A DNA stretch of 16,484 nucleotides from assembly GCA_036393335.1 (NCBI GenBank), contig DASWHD010000098.1:1-16484 (forward strand). The letters run 5' to 3'. Source of the stretch: DASWHD01 sp036393335 (GTDB taxonomy: Bacteria > CG2-30-53-67 > CG2-30-70-394). The translations under genes were made by a program, and so were the position numbers. The notes beneath the pieces were generated by a model, which made no database searches, was not told the origin of the DNA, and worked only from the letters and a program-made list of their open reading frames with translations. Positions 1 through 7,900 of this stretch are shown here, piece by piece (positions within the stretch are counted from its first letter, which is position 1; every line of letters starts with the position of its first letter).

Positions 1-83
1 CCGCGCACGTTGGGTTCCGGCGAGTCGCGGCCCGGCAGTTTCCTGGATTCCTGGGTTCCCGCGTTCCCCGCGCGCGTCGGCGT

Positions 84-116
84 GGTCTCCAGCGTTCGGA
101 CTCACGGTCTCCAGCG
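84..116. repeat. short direct repeat downstream of the dehydrogenase gene
   Basis: An 11-bp sequence, GGTCTCCAGCG, occurs at 84-94 and again at 106-116. It lies in the 150-bp 3' flank of the FAD/Fe-S dehydrogenase gene. The rest of that flank (1-150) is GC-rich, with several TTCC-containing stretches around 38-70. I see no convincing gene or terminator in it. The repeat may be slippage or the edge of something outside the window; its function is unknown. Confidence 0.35.
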
Positions 117-150
117 GTGAAGATATGGGTAACGATCAGCCTGAAGGGGG

Positions 151-3100
151 TTAGAACAACACCCGCTCGATGCCGCCGTGGGTGGCGGCGTGGACGAACT
201 CCTCCTGCCACTTCTCGCCCAGGGTGCGCTCGGCGAGCTCGCAGACGAGGTAGTCGGCCTTCACGTCCATCGCCTCTAAGCGGGAGAGGCCCTGGAGGCA
301 GGCGGGGCAGGAGGTGAGGATCTTGGTGTCGCCCAGCTCGCCGTCGGCGCGGTGGCCGAGGGCGCGCTCGATCTCCTCCTCCTTGCGCAGGCGGATCATG
401 GCGGAGATGTCCGGGCGGGTGATCGCCAGGGTGCCGGCCTCGCCGCAGCAGCCGTCGGGGATCGGCACGCTCTTGCCCGGCAGCAGGTTGGCCAGCACCT
501 TTTGCGCCCCGTGGGTCTTGAGCGGGGTGTGGCACGGCTCGTGATAGAGGTACTTGCGCCCCGGCACCCCGTCCATGGAGACGCCCTTCTCCATCAGGTA
601 CTCGTGGATGTCCAGGAGGCGGGCGTCGGGGAAGATCTTGGCCAGCTCGTAGCCCAGGAGCTGGTCCATGCAGGTGCCGCAGGAGACGATCACCGCCTTG
701 ATGTCGAGGTAGGCGAGGGTGTTGGCCATGCGGTGGAAGAGCACCCGGTTGTCCGCGTTGATGCGGTTGCCGAGGGCCTCCTCGCCGCTGCTCGACGCCG
801 GGAAGCCGCAGCACAAGTAGCCCGGCGGCAGGATGGTCTGCACGCCGTGGTGGTAGAGCAGGGCCTCGGTGGCCAGGGCGATCTGGGAGTACATGCGCTC
901 CGAGCCGCAGCCGGGGAAGTAGAACACCGCCTCGTCCCCCGCCTTCTCCGGGTGGCGCAGGATCGGGATGGTCTTGCCGTCCTCGATGCCCAGGGCGGTG
1001 CGCGCCGTCTTGCGCGCCACCGCCGGCAGGGGCGTGTCGATGAAGCGCAGCACCTGCGGGACGATGCCTTGCGTGTTGGGCGTGGTGTGGCGGGTGCGAC
1101 CGTCGAACAGACCGAGGCGCTTGCCCCAGCCGTGAAGCGTGCGCTGCACCCCGAAGCCGATGCGCATGAAGAACAGGCGCGCGGTCTTCACCGCCCCCGG
1201 GCTGGTGAGCACGAGGAACAGCATGGCCACCTTGGCCGCGGGGCGGAAACGGGCCACCCCCTTGTCCTTGAGCAGCCGGCGCAGGCGCACGCTCACCTCG
1301 CCGAAGTCGATGTTCACCGGACAGGGCGCCTCGCACTTGTGGCACACGGTGCAGTAGTCGGCCACGTCCTGCAGGTTGCCGAACTCGTCCAGGGAGATGC
1401 CGGCGCGGGTCTGGGACTCGTAGAGGAAGGCCTCGATGATCATCCCCGTCGCGAGGATCTTGTTGCGCGGCGAGTAGTGCATGTCGCTGTGCGGCGAGTG
1501 GGTGTTGCACACCGGCTTGCACTTGCCGCAGCGGATGCACGGGGCGATGGTCTCGGCGATCTCCTCCAGCTCCGCCGCCTTCATCAAGATCGCCTCGCTC
1601 TCCAGCAGGTTGAAGGACGGGGTGTAGGCGAGAGCGAGGGGCGCGACGTCGGTGAGCTTGCCCGGGTTCATGTGGTCGTCCGGGTCGACGCGCCGCTTGT
1701 ACTCGGTGAACGCCGCCACCACCTCGGGCTTCAGGTACGGCAGCTTGGTAATGCCGATGCCGTGCTCGCCGGAAATCACGCCGCCCAGCTCGACGGCCTT
1801 GGCCATCACCTTCTCCACCATCCGGTGGGTGGTGCGCATCATCTCGTAGTCGTTGGAGTTGACCGGGATGTTGGTGTGGACGTTGCCGTCGCCGGCGTGC
1901 ATGTGGGTGGCGATCACCACCCGCGAACGCAGCCTGCGGCCGTGGATCTCCTTGAGGTCGGAGATGATGTCGACGTGGCTCTCGAACAGAGCGGTAAGTG
2001 GCTTCTCCACCTCGCGCCGGTAGGAGATGCGCAGGTCGCCGCGCTGGATGATCCGAAACAGGGTCTCGTCGCTGCGGATCACGCCCGCGGGGAGGAACTC
2101 CACCAGCTCCACGGCGGGGCGGTCCAGCCCGTCGACGAACCGCTGCCAGCGGCCCGCCACCTGATCGATCACCTCGATCCCTTCACGCAGCTTGCGGGCG
2201 AGGAACTCGCTCGGGCGGTCCGCCGGTTGTTTGCTCGCCAGCCGTGCGCGGAGCCGTGCCCGCTGCGCCCGGATGATGTCCAGTTTGTTGTGGGTGGACA
2301 GCTCGATGTTGAGGCGCTCGATGAAATCGGCGTACTCGGTGAGCCGTGGCAGGGGGATGACCACGTCCTCGTTGATCTTGAAGGCGTTGGTGTGGCGGGC
2401 GATCGCCGACATCTGGCCGCGCACCTTCCAGAACGCGGCGCGCGCCTCCTCGTCCACGGCGATGAACCCCTCGCCGTCTCCCTGCGCCGCCATGCGGCAG
2501 ATCTCGGAGGCCATGCGTGCGACCCGCGCCTCATCGTGGCCCCCCAGGTCGATCAGCAGCACCACCCGGGCGCGCACGCCGCGCGGCGACTTGGTGTGGT
2601 AGCCGGTGGCCTTGACGTACTTCTCATCGAAGTGCTCCAGGGACGTGAGGTGCACGCCGTCGTCGGCATCGACCCGGTTCTTGATGGCGACGATCGCCTC
2701 GGTCGCCTTGGACAGCTCGTCGCCGAAGAACTCCAGGCACAGGGTACGGGTGTAGGGGAAGGGCTTATGCAGGACGAAGGTCGCGGAGGTGATGATGCCG
2801 TCGGTGCCTTCCTTCTGCACCCCCGGCAGGCCGCCGAGCCGCTTGTTGGTGACGTCCTTCACCAGGCCGATGGTGCGGAACTCGGTGCCGGGGATGCGCA
2901 GGATCTCCGGCTCACCGCGGCGGGTGTGGCCGTCCGCCTGGTAGCGGGTGATGCGGTAGGTGGCCATGACGTCGGGTCCGATCTTGCCCATGTTGTGGTC
3001 GAGGCGCTTGACCTCGAAGGGCAGGCCATCCGGATCGATCATGCGCCACGACAGGAGGTTGTCGACGCAGGTCCCCCACATCACCGCCTTCTGCCCGCCG

Positions 3101-4038
3101 GCGTTGGAGGCGACGTTGCCGCCGATGGTGCACGCCCACAGGGAGGTCGGGTCGGTGGCGAAGACGTAGCCCGCCGCCTTGGCGCGCTCCGTCACTCGCC
3201 CGGTCACCGCCCCGCATTGCCCGGCGATCGTCGCGATAAACGCGCGCGCCGGATCGGTCGCCCCCTCGTTTTCCTGCTCCGCCACGTCACCGATGCGGTC
3301 GAGCTTCTCGGTGTTGATCACCACGCTGCGCGGGAACAGGGGTACCGCGCCGCCGCACAGGCCGGTGCCGCCGCCGCGGGCGATGATCGACAGGCCAAGC
3401 TTCTTGCACACGCGCACCACCGCGCCGATCTCCGCCTCGCTGTCCGGGGTCAGGACGGCGAACGGGATCTCCAGACGCCAGTCGGTGGCGTCCGTCATGT
3501 GGCTCACCTTCATGAACGGCGAGAAGTGGATGTTGGCCCGCGCCGTGACCTTGGCGAGCGCAGCCCGCGCCCGGCGCCGGGCGCGCTTTTCGCCCGCGAC
3601 GCCGTGGCGGAAGTCGTTCACCCGGGCGCGCGCCTTCTGCGCCACCCGTAATGCGGTCGGGTTGTCCTGGGCGCGTTCTTCGATGGAGCGCAGCCGGTCG
3701 TTGTGCTTTTCGTTGAGGAGGCGTAACCGCTTGCCGTTTTTCAGCAGGTCTTCTTGCAGGTACGGATTGCGGGTGATCGCCCAGATCTCGCCCAGGACCT
3801 CGAACAGCCAGCGCGCCGAGCGGCCGGTCTGGCGCTGGCCGCGCAGGGCGTTGAGGTCGTCCCACGACTCGCCATCCAGGAGCCGCAGGACGATCTCCCG
3901 GTCGGAGTACGAGGTGTAATTAAACGGGATCTCGCGAATCCGCGGCTCGCCTGCGGGCGCGGCGAGATCCGCACCCTGCAGGGTAGGCGCGGTATCCGCG
4001 TCCAGGAGTACGGTGGTGGCCGATTCAGAAGTGCTCAT
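151..4038 (-). CDS. FAD-linked 2-hydroxyacid dehydrogenase with Fe-S and CCG domains (DUF3683 / GlcD-YdiJ type)
   Basis: A single 1295-residue chain that probably oxidises a 2-hydroxyacid such as D-lactate or D-2-hydroxyglutarate and passes electrons through FAD and Fe-S clusters. Residues 30-190 resemble the DUF3683 N-terminal extension. Residues 190-310 form the FAD-binding domain, with RGGGTGLCGG at 221-230. The FAD-oxidase C-terminal part carries HMHAGDGNVHTN at 712-723, GEHGIGITK at 757-765 and NPGKL at 791-795. Two 4Fe-4S motifs follow: C834, C837, C840, C844 and C896, C899, C902, C906. Two cysteine-rich CCG-type domains complete the protein (C1044, CC1076-1077, C1120, C1123; then C1169, CC1197-1198, C1244, C1247). 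There is no signal peptide, so it is probably cytoplasmic or attached to the inner membrane face. It fuses what GlcD, GlcF and similar proteins split among subunits. The ATG at 4038 is the first in-frame start; it has no clear Shine-Dalgarno sequence. The family is secure, the substrate is not. Confidence 0.93.
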   Translation of the reverse strand: MSTSESATTVLLDADTAPTLQGADLAAPAGEPRIREIPFNYTSYSDREIVLRLLDGESWDDLNALRGQRQTGRSARWLFEVLGEIWAITRNPYLQEDLLKNGKRLRLLNEKHNDRLRSIEERAQDNPTALRVAQKARARVNDFRHGVAGEKRARRRARAALAKVTARANIHFSPFMKVSHMTDATDWRLEIPFAVLTPDSEAEIGAVVRVCKKLGLSIIARGGGTGLCGGAVPLFPRSVVINTEKLDRIGDVAEQENEGATDPARAFIATIAGQCGAVTGRVTERAKAAGYVFATDPTSLWACTIGGNVASNAGGQKAVMWGTCVDNLLSWRMIDPDGLPFEVKRLDHNMGKIGPDVMATYRITRYQADGHTRRGEPEILRIPGTEFRTIGLVKDVTNKRLGGLPGVQKEGTDGIITSATFVLHKPFPYTRTLCLEFFGDELSKATEAIVAIKNRVDADDGVHLTSLEHFDEKYVKATGYHTKSPRGVRARVVLLIDLGGHDEARVARMASEICRMAAQGDGEGFIAVDEEARAAFWKVRGQMSAIARHTNAFKINEDVVIPLPRLTEYADFIERLNIELSTHNKLDIIRAQRARLRARLASKQPADRPSEFLARKLREGIEVIDQVAGRWQRFVDGLDRPAVELVEFLPAGVIRSDETLFRIIQRGDLRISYRREVEKPLTALFESHVDIISDLKEIHGRRLRSRVVIATHMHAGDGNVHTNIPVNSNDYEMMRTTHRMVEKVMAKAVELGGVISGEHGIGITKLPYLKPEVVAAFTEYKRRVDPDDHMNPGKLTDVAPLALAYTPSFNLLESEAILMKAAELEEIAETIAPCIRCGKCKPVCNTHSPHSDMHYSPRNKILATGMIIEAFLYESQTRAGISLDEFGNLQDVADYCTVCHKCEAPCPVNIDFGEVSVRLRRLLKDKGVARFRPAAKVAMLFLVLTSPGAVKTARLFFMRIGFGVQRTLHGWGKRLGLFDGRTRHTTPNTQGIVPQVLRFIDTPLPAVARKTARTALGIEDGKTIPILRHPEKAGDEAVFYFPGCGSERMYSQIALATEALLYHHGVQTILPPGYLCCGFPASSSGEEALGNRINADNRVLFHRMANTLAYLDIKAVIVSCGTCMDQLLGYELAKIFPDARLLDIHEYLMEKGVSMDGVPGRKYLYHEPCHTPLKTHGAQKVLANLLPGKSVPIPDGCCGEAGTLAITRPDISAMIRLRKEEEIERALGHRADGELGDTKILTSCPACLQGLSRLEAMDVKADYLVCELAERTLGEKWQEEFVHAATHGGIERVLF

Positions 4039-4203
4039 GGGGCGACTCGCGTGCGATGGGACGACATCCTAGGACAACGATTCGCTGTGTACATCCTTCG
4101 CGCGCAGTGGGCGATGGCGGGACGGGATTGCCGGGGATGGGTGCGTCATTTGGCGCTTAGCCCGCATTTCTCACCATGAATCTGCTGCGCCCGCGCAACC
4201 GCC

Positions 4204-4222
4204 CTGCCTGCCTGCCGGCAGG
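4204..4222 (+). repeat. CAGG-type palindromic insert within element A
   Basis: The stretch CTGCCTGCCTGCCGGCAGG is present in element A but missing at the matching place in element B, where CCGCC runs straight into TGCATCTCC. It contains the palindrome CCTGCCGGCAGG plus extra CCTG units. The reverse complement of its core recurs at 16270-16285 in the loop of a REP. It may be a microsatellite expansion on a palindromic seed or a very small insertion unit. Confidence 0.5.
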
Positions 4223-4263
4223 CCGCATCTCCTGGCCGGGTCCTCGTCCGAGTCCGCGCCTGG

Positions 4264-4340
4264 GGTAGGAGCCGGTTTCACCGGCGATCCGCGCACCAGG
4301 CCCTGCGGGCCTGGGTCGCCGAAGGGATTCGGCTCCTACC
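4264..4340. repeat. REP pair (BIME-like) nested in element A
   Basis: Two REP-type palindromes face each other. The outer ends are GGTAGGAGCC at 4264-4273 and GGCTCCTACC at 4331-4340. Each unit begins with the GTAG signature and has a short stem: GCCGGT-TTC-ACCGGC on the left, and GCCGAA-TCCC-TTCGGC read on the minus strand on the right. The stem bases differ but remain paired, so the hairpins appear to be conserved. Between them lies a third palindrome, CCAGGCCC-TGC-GGGCCTGG. GTAG-starting REPs elsewhere are linked to RAYT (IS200/IS605-like) transposases; none is in this window. Confidence 0.8.
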
Positions 4341-4508
4341 GCGGGCCGGCCAGGATCTACGCGCGTTTGCACGGTCTCGCCACGATCCCTGGTGAGAAAT
4401 GCGGGCTAGCGATCGGCCGTGCCTCGGCCGGCAGGCGACGGTACGCGGACTCCGGACGGGACGGAGGGGCGAGCGTGGGCCGGCCCCGGGTTGGACACGG
4501 CGAGGTGT

Positions 4509-4570
4509 TCTGCCGTCCGCGTCATGTCCGTCCGTCACCTTGTCAGTGGCCGCATGACACGGTTGGCAGA
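4509..4570. promoter_or_regulatory. possible enhancer-binding site (UAS) for the sigma-54 promoter
   Basis: An imperfect inverted repeat with 18-base arms, TCTGCCGTCCGCGTCATG at 4509-4526 and CATGACACGGTTGGCAGA at 4553-4570; 15 of 18 positions pair. It overlaps a shorter dyad, TGTCA-N9-TGACA, at 4541-4559. It lies about 120-185 bp upstream of the start point predicted from the sigma-54 element at 4666-4681, the usual range for activators of the NtrC class. No such activator gene is in the window and its identity is unknown. Confidence 0.4.
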
Positions 4571-4665
4571 CGCGGCGTGTTCCGATCACGGCTCCCGCCC
4601 CTTGCCCCCATGGATCCTCGCGGCAGTGACTGGCAACAGGGGATCGTGGTGGTCGCCGCGATCAT

Positions 4666-4681
4666 GGGCACGAGAATTGCT
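4666..4681 (+). promoter_or_regulatory. sigma-54 (RpoN) promoter for the multicopper oxidase gene
   Basis: GGGCACGAGAATTGCT matches the -24/-12 consensus TGGCACGNNNNTTGCT at every fixed position except the first. The essential GG and GC doublets are correctly spaced, with 10 bases between them. Transcription would start near 4692, leaving a leader of about 250 nt before the oxidase ATG at 4946. In a gene-free region upstream of an exported protein this match is unlikely to be accidental, but it is a prediction. Confidence 0.6.
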
Positions 4682-4830
4682 GCAAAACTGAGGTCTACCT
4701 GATTTTTTTTCTTCGGCCATCGCCGCGCCGAGGGGCAGTGGGAGCGCGGCGGGGGAGTGGCTATGGAAGAACAAGGTCGCCGCGGCAGGCCGGCGGTGTC
4801 TGGACAGTGGGCGACGTTCGACCTAGCAAG

Positions 4831-4855
4831 ACGCCATCAATCCGCCGGATGGCGT
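4831..4855 (+). other. stem-loop in the oxidase leader RNA
   Basis: A perfect 8-bp stem, ACGCCATC at 4831-4838 with GATGGCGT at 4848-4855, and a 9-base loop. It lies just before a strong purine-rich ribosome-binding sequence (AAGGAGAGG, 4859-4867). No T-run follows, so it is not an intrinsic terminator. It could stabilise the leader or gate access to that site. I do not recognise it as a known riboswitch. Confidence 0.4.
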
Positions 4856-4871
4856 GACAAGGAGAGGCAGC

Positions 4872-4946
4872 GTGCTCCAGCGACCGCGGCGGTTCCGGGC
4901 AAAATCGTATGTCAACTTTTCAATAGTGATTCTACGGAGGATGTGA
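4872..4946 (+). CDS. possible 24-codon leader peptide coupled to the oxidase
   Basis: A short reading frame starts with GTG at 4872 and ends with TGA at 4944-4946, so its stop shares the A of the oxidase ATG (ATGTGATG context). It has the best Shine-Dalgarno of the region, AAGGAGAGG at 4859-4867, with AGGAG seven bases from the GTG. The predicted peptide is basic, with RPRRFRAK near the middle and no cysteine or histidine. The stop-start overlap suggests translational coupling. A frame this short can occur by chance in GC-rich DNA, so I hold it tentatively. Confidence 0.35.
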   Translation: MLQRPRRFRAKSYVNFSIVILRRM

Positions 4947-7900
4947 TGAGGGCAGTGGAACGAAGCAGTGGTTGGCGATTCATGGGCACGTGGGGTCTTG
5001 TGGTCAGCGCCGTGCTCTGGGCGCCGGGGGTCCATGGGGCGACGGCGATCCTCAATCCCAGCCAGGACACGACGCTGGCGGCGGATTTTCCGGACAACGG
5101 CTCCGGAGCGTGCGACTCGATCTTCGCGGGCACAACGGACAACGGCGCGGCGCGCCGGGCGCTGCTGCGCTTCGACCTCGCCAGCGAGGTCCCGCCCGGC
5201 TCGATCATCAATCGCGTGACCCTGACGATGGCCGTGACCCGCGGCGGCAATCATGCGGACGCGGTGATGGCCCTGCACGCGGTGACCACGCCCTGGGGCG
5301 AGGGCAGCAACGGCTGCGGGGTGCGCGGCGGCGGCCAGGGGGAGCCGGCGGTGAGCGGGGCGGCCACCTGGAACGAGGCGGCGGCCGGGATCACCGCCTG
5401 GGGTAGCGCTGGTGGGGACTATCTCCTCACGGCCAGCGGCAGCACCCTGGTCAATACCACGTCCCCGGTGTGGGACAGCGCGGTAGCGGGCAACGGCGCC
5501 ATGGTCAGTGACGTTCAGGCGTGGCTGGATGCCCCGACCGCCAACGACGGCTGGGTGTTGATCGGGGACGAGGCGAACCCGACGACCACCCGCCGCTTCG
5601 ACAGCCGGGAAGGGGGCTCTCCGCCGGCGCTGGTGGTCGACTTCACGCCCACGGGGGACGTCGAGGCGTGCTGTCAGACCAACGGCGACTGCGCGCTGAC
5701 CATCGTCGGCTCGGGCGACTGCCTGGGCACGACCCTGCCCGGGGTCGACTCCTGCGAGCCCAACCAATGTCCGCAGCCCACCGGCGCCTGCTGCAACGTG
5801 GACGAGTCGTGCTCGGACGCGGTCGATCGGCTGACCTGCGAGGGCGCCGGCGGCACCTTCCAGGGCGGCAACAGTACCTGCAGCCAGGGCAACGTGGACT
5901 GCGGCCTGACGCCGTTCGTCGCGGCGCTGCCGATTCCGCCGATCCTGCAACCGGACAACCCCGGCCAGACGCCGTTGCACTACACGGTGTCGGTGGAGCC
6001 GGCGACCCAGAGCGTCCACCCCGAGCTGCCGGCGACCAATCTGTGGACCTACAACGGCGCCTGGCCAGGCGCCACCCTCGTCGCCCAGAAGGACCAGCCC
6101 ATCGAGGTCACCTACCTCAACAACCTGCCGGCCGGCGGGCGCGGCAACCGGGGCAGCAGCCTCCTGGAGGTGGACACCTGCGCCCACGGCCCCAACTATT
6201 ATGGGGACGCCAAGCGCATCGTCACCCACCTGCACGGTGGCCACGTCCCGGCGCGGGTGGATGGCCAGCCGGAGTACACTCTCCTGCCGGGCGAGACCGA
6301 CCTCTACGCCTATCCCAACAACCAAGAGGCGGCGACGCTGTGGTACCACGACCACGCCCTGGGCATCACGCGCCTCAACGTCTATGGCGGCATGGCCGGC
6401 TTCTACCTGCTGGCCGACGCCGAGGACACCCTGGACGCCAGCAACGCCTTCGGCCTGCCCAGCGGCCCCTACGAGATTGGCCTGGCGATCCAGGACCGGC
6501 AGTTCGACCCGGACGGCTCGCTGTTTTACAACGCCCAGCTCGAGGACGCCTTCCAGGGCGACAAGATCGTGGTCAACGGCAAGGTGTGGCCGTACTTGAA
6601 CGTGGCGCAGGGCAAGTATCGCTTCCGGATCCTCAACGGCTCCCAGGCGCGGGAGTACATCCTGCGATTGGAGAACCTCACCGATCCCGGCAACGACCCG
6701 AGCTTCACCCTGGTGGGCACCGACGTGGGGCTGGTGAGTGCGCCGATCGACCTGGGTAGCCAGTTCGGGCGGCTGGCGCCCGCCGAGCGCTTCGACTTGG
6801 TGATCGACTTTGCCGGCTATCCGGCGGGCACGGAGATCGTGCTGCGCAACGACGAGACGACCCCGCCGGTGGTGCCCAACGTCATGAAGTTCATCGTCAC
6901 CGATCAGCCGGGCTATACCGGGCCGATCGCCCCGACCCTGCGGACCGTGACGCCGATGCCGGAGGCCTCGGCAGACGTCACGCGCTACTTCCGCCTGGCG
7001 CAGATGATGGCACCCTGCACCAACGATCCGAGCCGGATGGTCCACGAGTGGCGGGTGGAGTCCCTGGACGGGCCGGGCGGCACCGTGATCGGCCAGTATT
7101 GGGACGACCTCTCGGACTTCCCGATCCTGGGGAGCCGGGAGATCTGGGAGTTCGAGAACCCGACCAACGTCATGCACCCGATGCACGTGCACCTGGTGCG
7201 CTTCCAGATCCTGAGCAAGACCAGCCTCACTACCGGGCAGCCGATTTCCTTCAAGCCATGGGAGGAGCAGCCCAACGGTGACAAGACCTGGAAGGACACC
7301 GTGCGGGTGCCGGCGCAATCCCGGGTGCGGATCATCATGGACGTCATGGACTATCCGGGGCGGTTCCCGCAGCACTGCCACATCCTCGACCACGAGGATC
7401 ACGAGATGATGCGCCAGTACCAGACCACGCACGACCCGGCGAATTGTGACACCGACGGCACCTGTGATCCGGGCGAGGACTGTGTCTCGTGCGCCAGCGA
7501 CTGCGCCGAGGTCAGCGGTGCGGCCTGTGGCAACGGCCTGTGCGAGGCGGGCGACGGCGAGAACTGCCTCACCTGTCCCGCCGACTGCGCCGGCAAGCAG
7601 AAGGGCTCGGCCGCCAACCAGTTCTGCTGCGGCGCCCCCGGTGGCACGAACAACATCGGCTGCGGCACCGACGTCAGCGACGCCCGCTGCCTCGATGCCG
7701 GCGCGAACCTGTTCTGCCGCGCGGCGCCGCGGGTCCGGGCGTGCTGCGGCGACGCCCTATGCGAGGGCGCCGAGACGATCGCGAGCTGTGCGCCCGACTG
7801 CGATCCCAACGCCTGCTCGCCGACCGAGCCGGGGACGGAGGTCACCTGCAACGACGGGGTCGACAACGATTGCGACGGCCTGACCGACGCGGCGGATCCA

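Larger units (their letters stand above)
4158..4408 (+). mobile_element. MITE-like element A, perfect 19-bp terminal inverted repeats
   Basis: A 251-bp non-coding element bounded by TAGCCCGCATTTCTCACCA at 4158-4176 and its exact reverse complement at 4390-4408. Both ends finish in TA, which could be part of the repeat or a duplicated TA target, as in IS630/mariner-type insertion. An inverted copy lies at 8377-8579. The two align through the first 45 bp, the central REP pair and the last 70 bp. Copy A carries about 20 extra bases near 4204-4222 and a few more before the REP pair. It has no transposase, so it would be mobilised in trans. It sits between the divergent dehydrogenase and multicopper oxidase genes. 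The family name is unknown to me. Confidence 0.8.

Noticed and set aside
352..3651. 1099-codon open frame on the plus strand, opposite the dehydrogenase gene
   Set aside because: It is a shadow of the minus-strand gene in GC-rich DNA. Its product is a low-complexity run of V, A, H, D and L with no domain, while the minus strand encodes full Fe-S and flavin motifs.
4066..4093. Possible sigma-70 promoter for the dehydrogenase gene (TGTACA, 16 bases, TAGGAT on the minus strand)
   Set aside because: Both hexamers are weak and the spacer is short. It is correctly placed 27 bases before the start codon, but the support is too thin to list.
4409..4702. Short open frames between element A and the oxidase gene
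   Set aside because: Overlapping Arg/Pro-rich frames on both strands, no ribosome-binding sites, no conserved-looking motif; the region is better explained as regulatory.
4757..4945. Upstream extension of the oxidase frame starting at GTG 4757 or ATG 4763
   Set aside because: It would place 63 basic residues before a clear signal peptide. The ATG at 4946 has GGAGG five bases upstream.
4823..7432. 869-codon open frame on the minus strand, opposite the multicopper oxidase
   Set aside because: Composition is Arg/Val/His-biased, no motif is present, and the plus strand holds all copper ligands.
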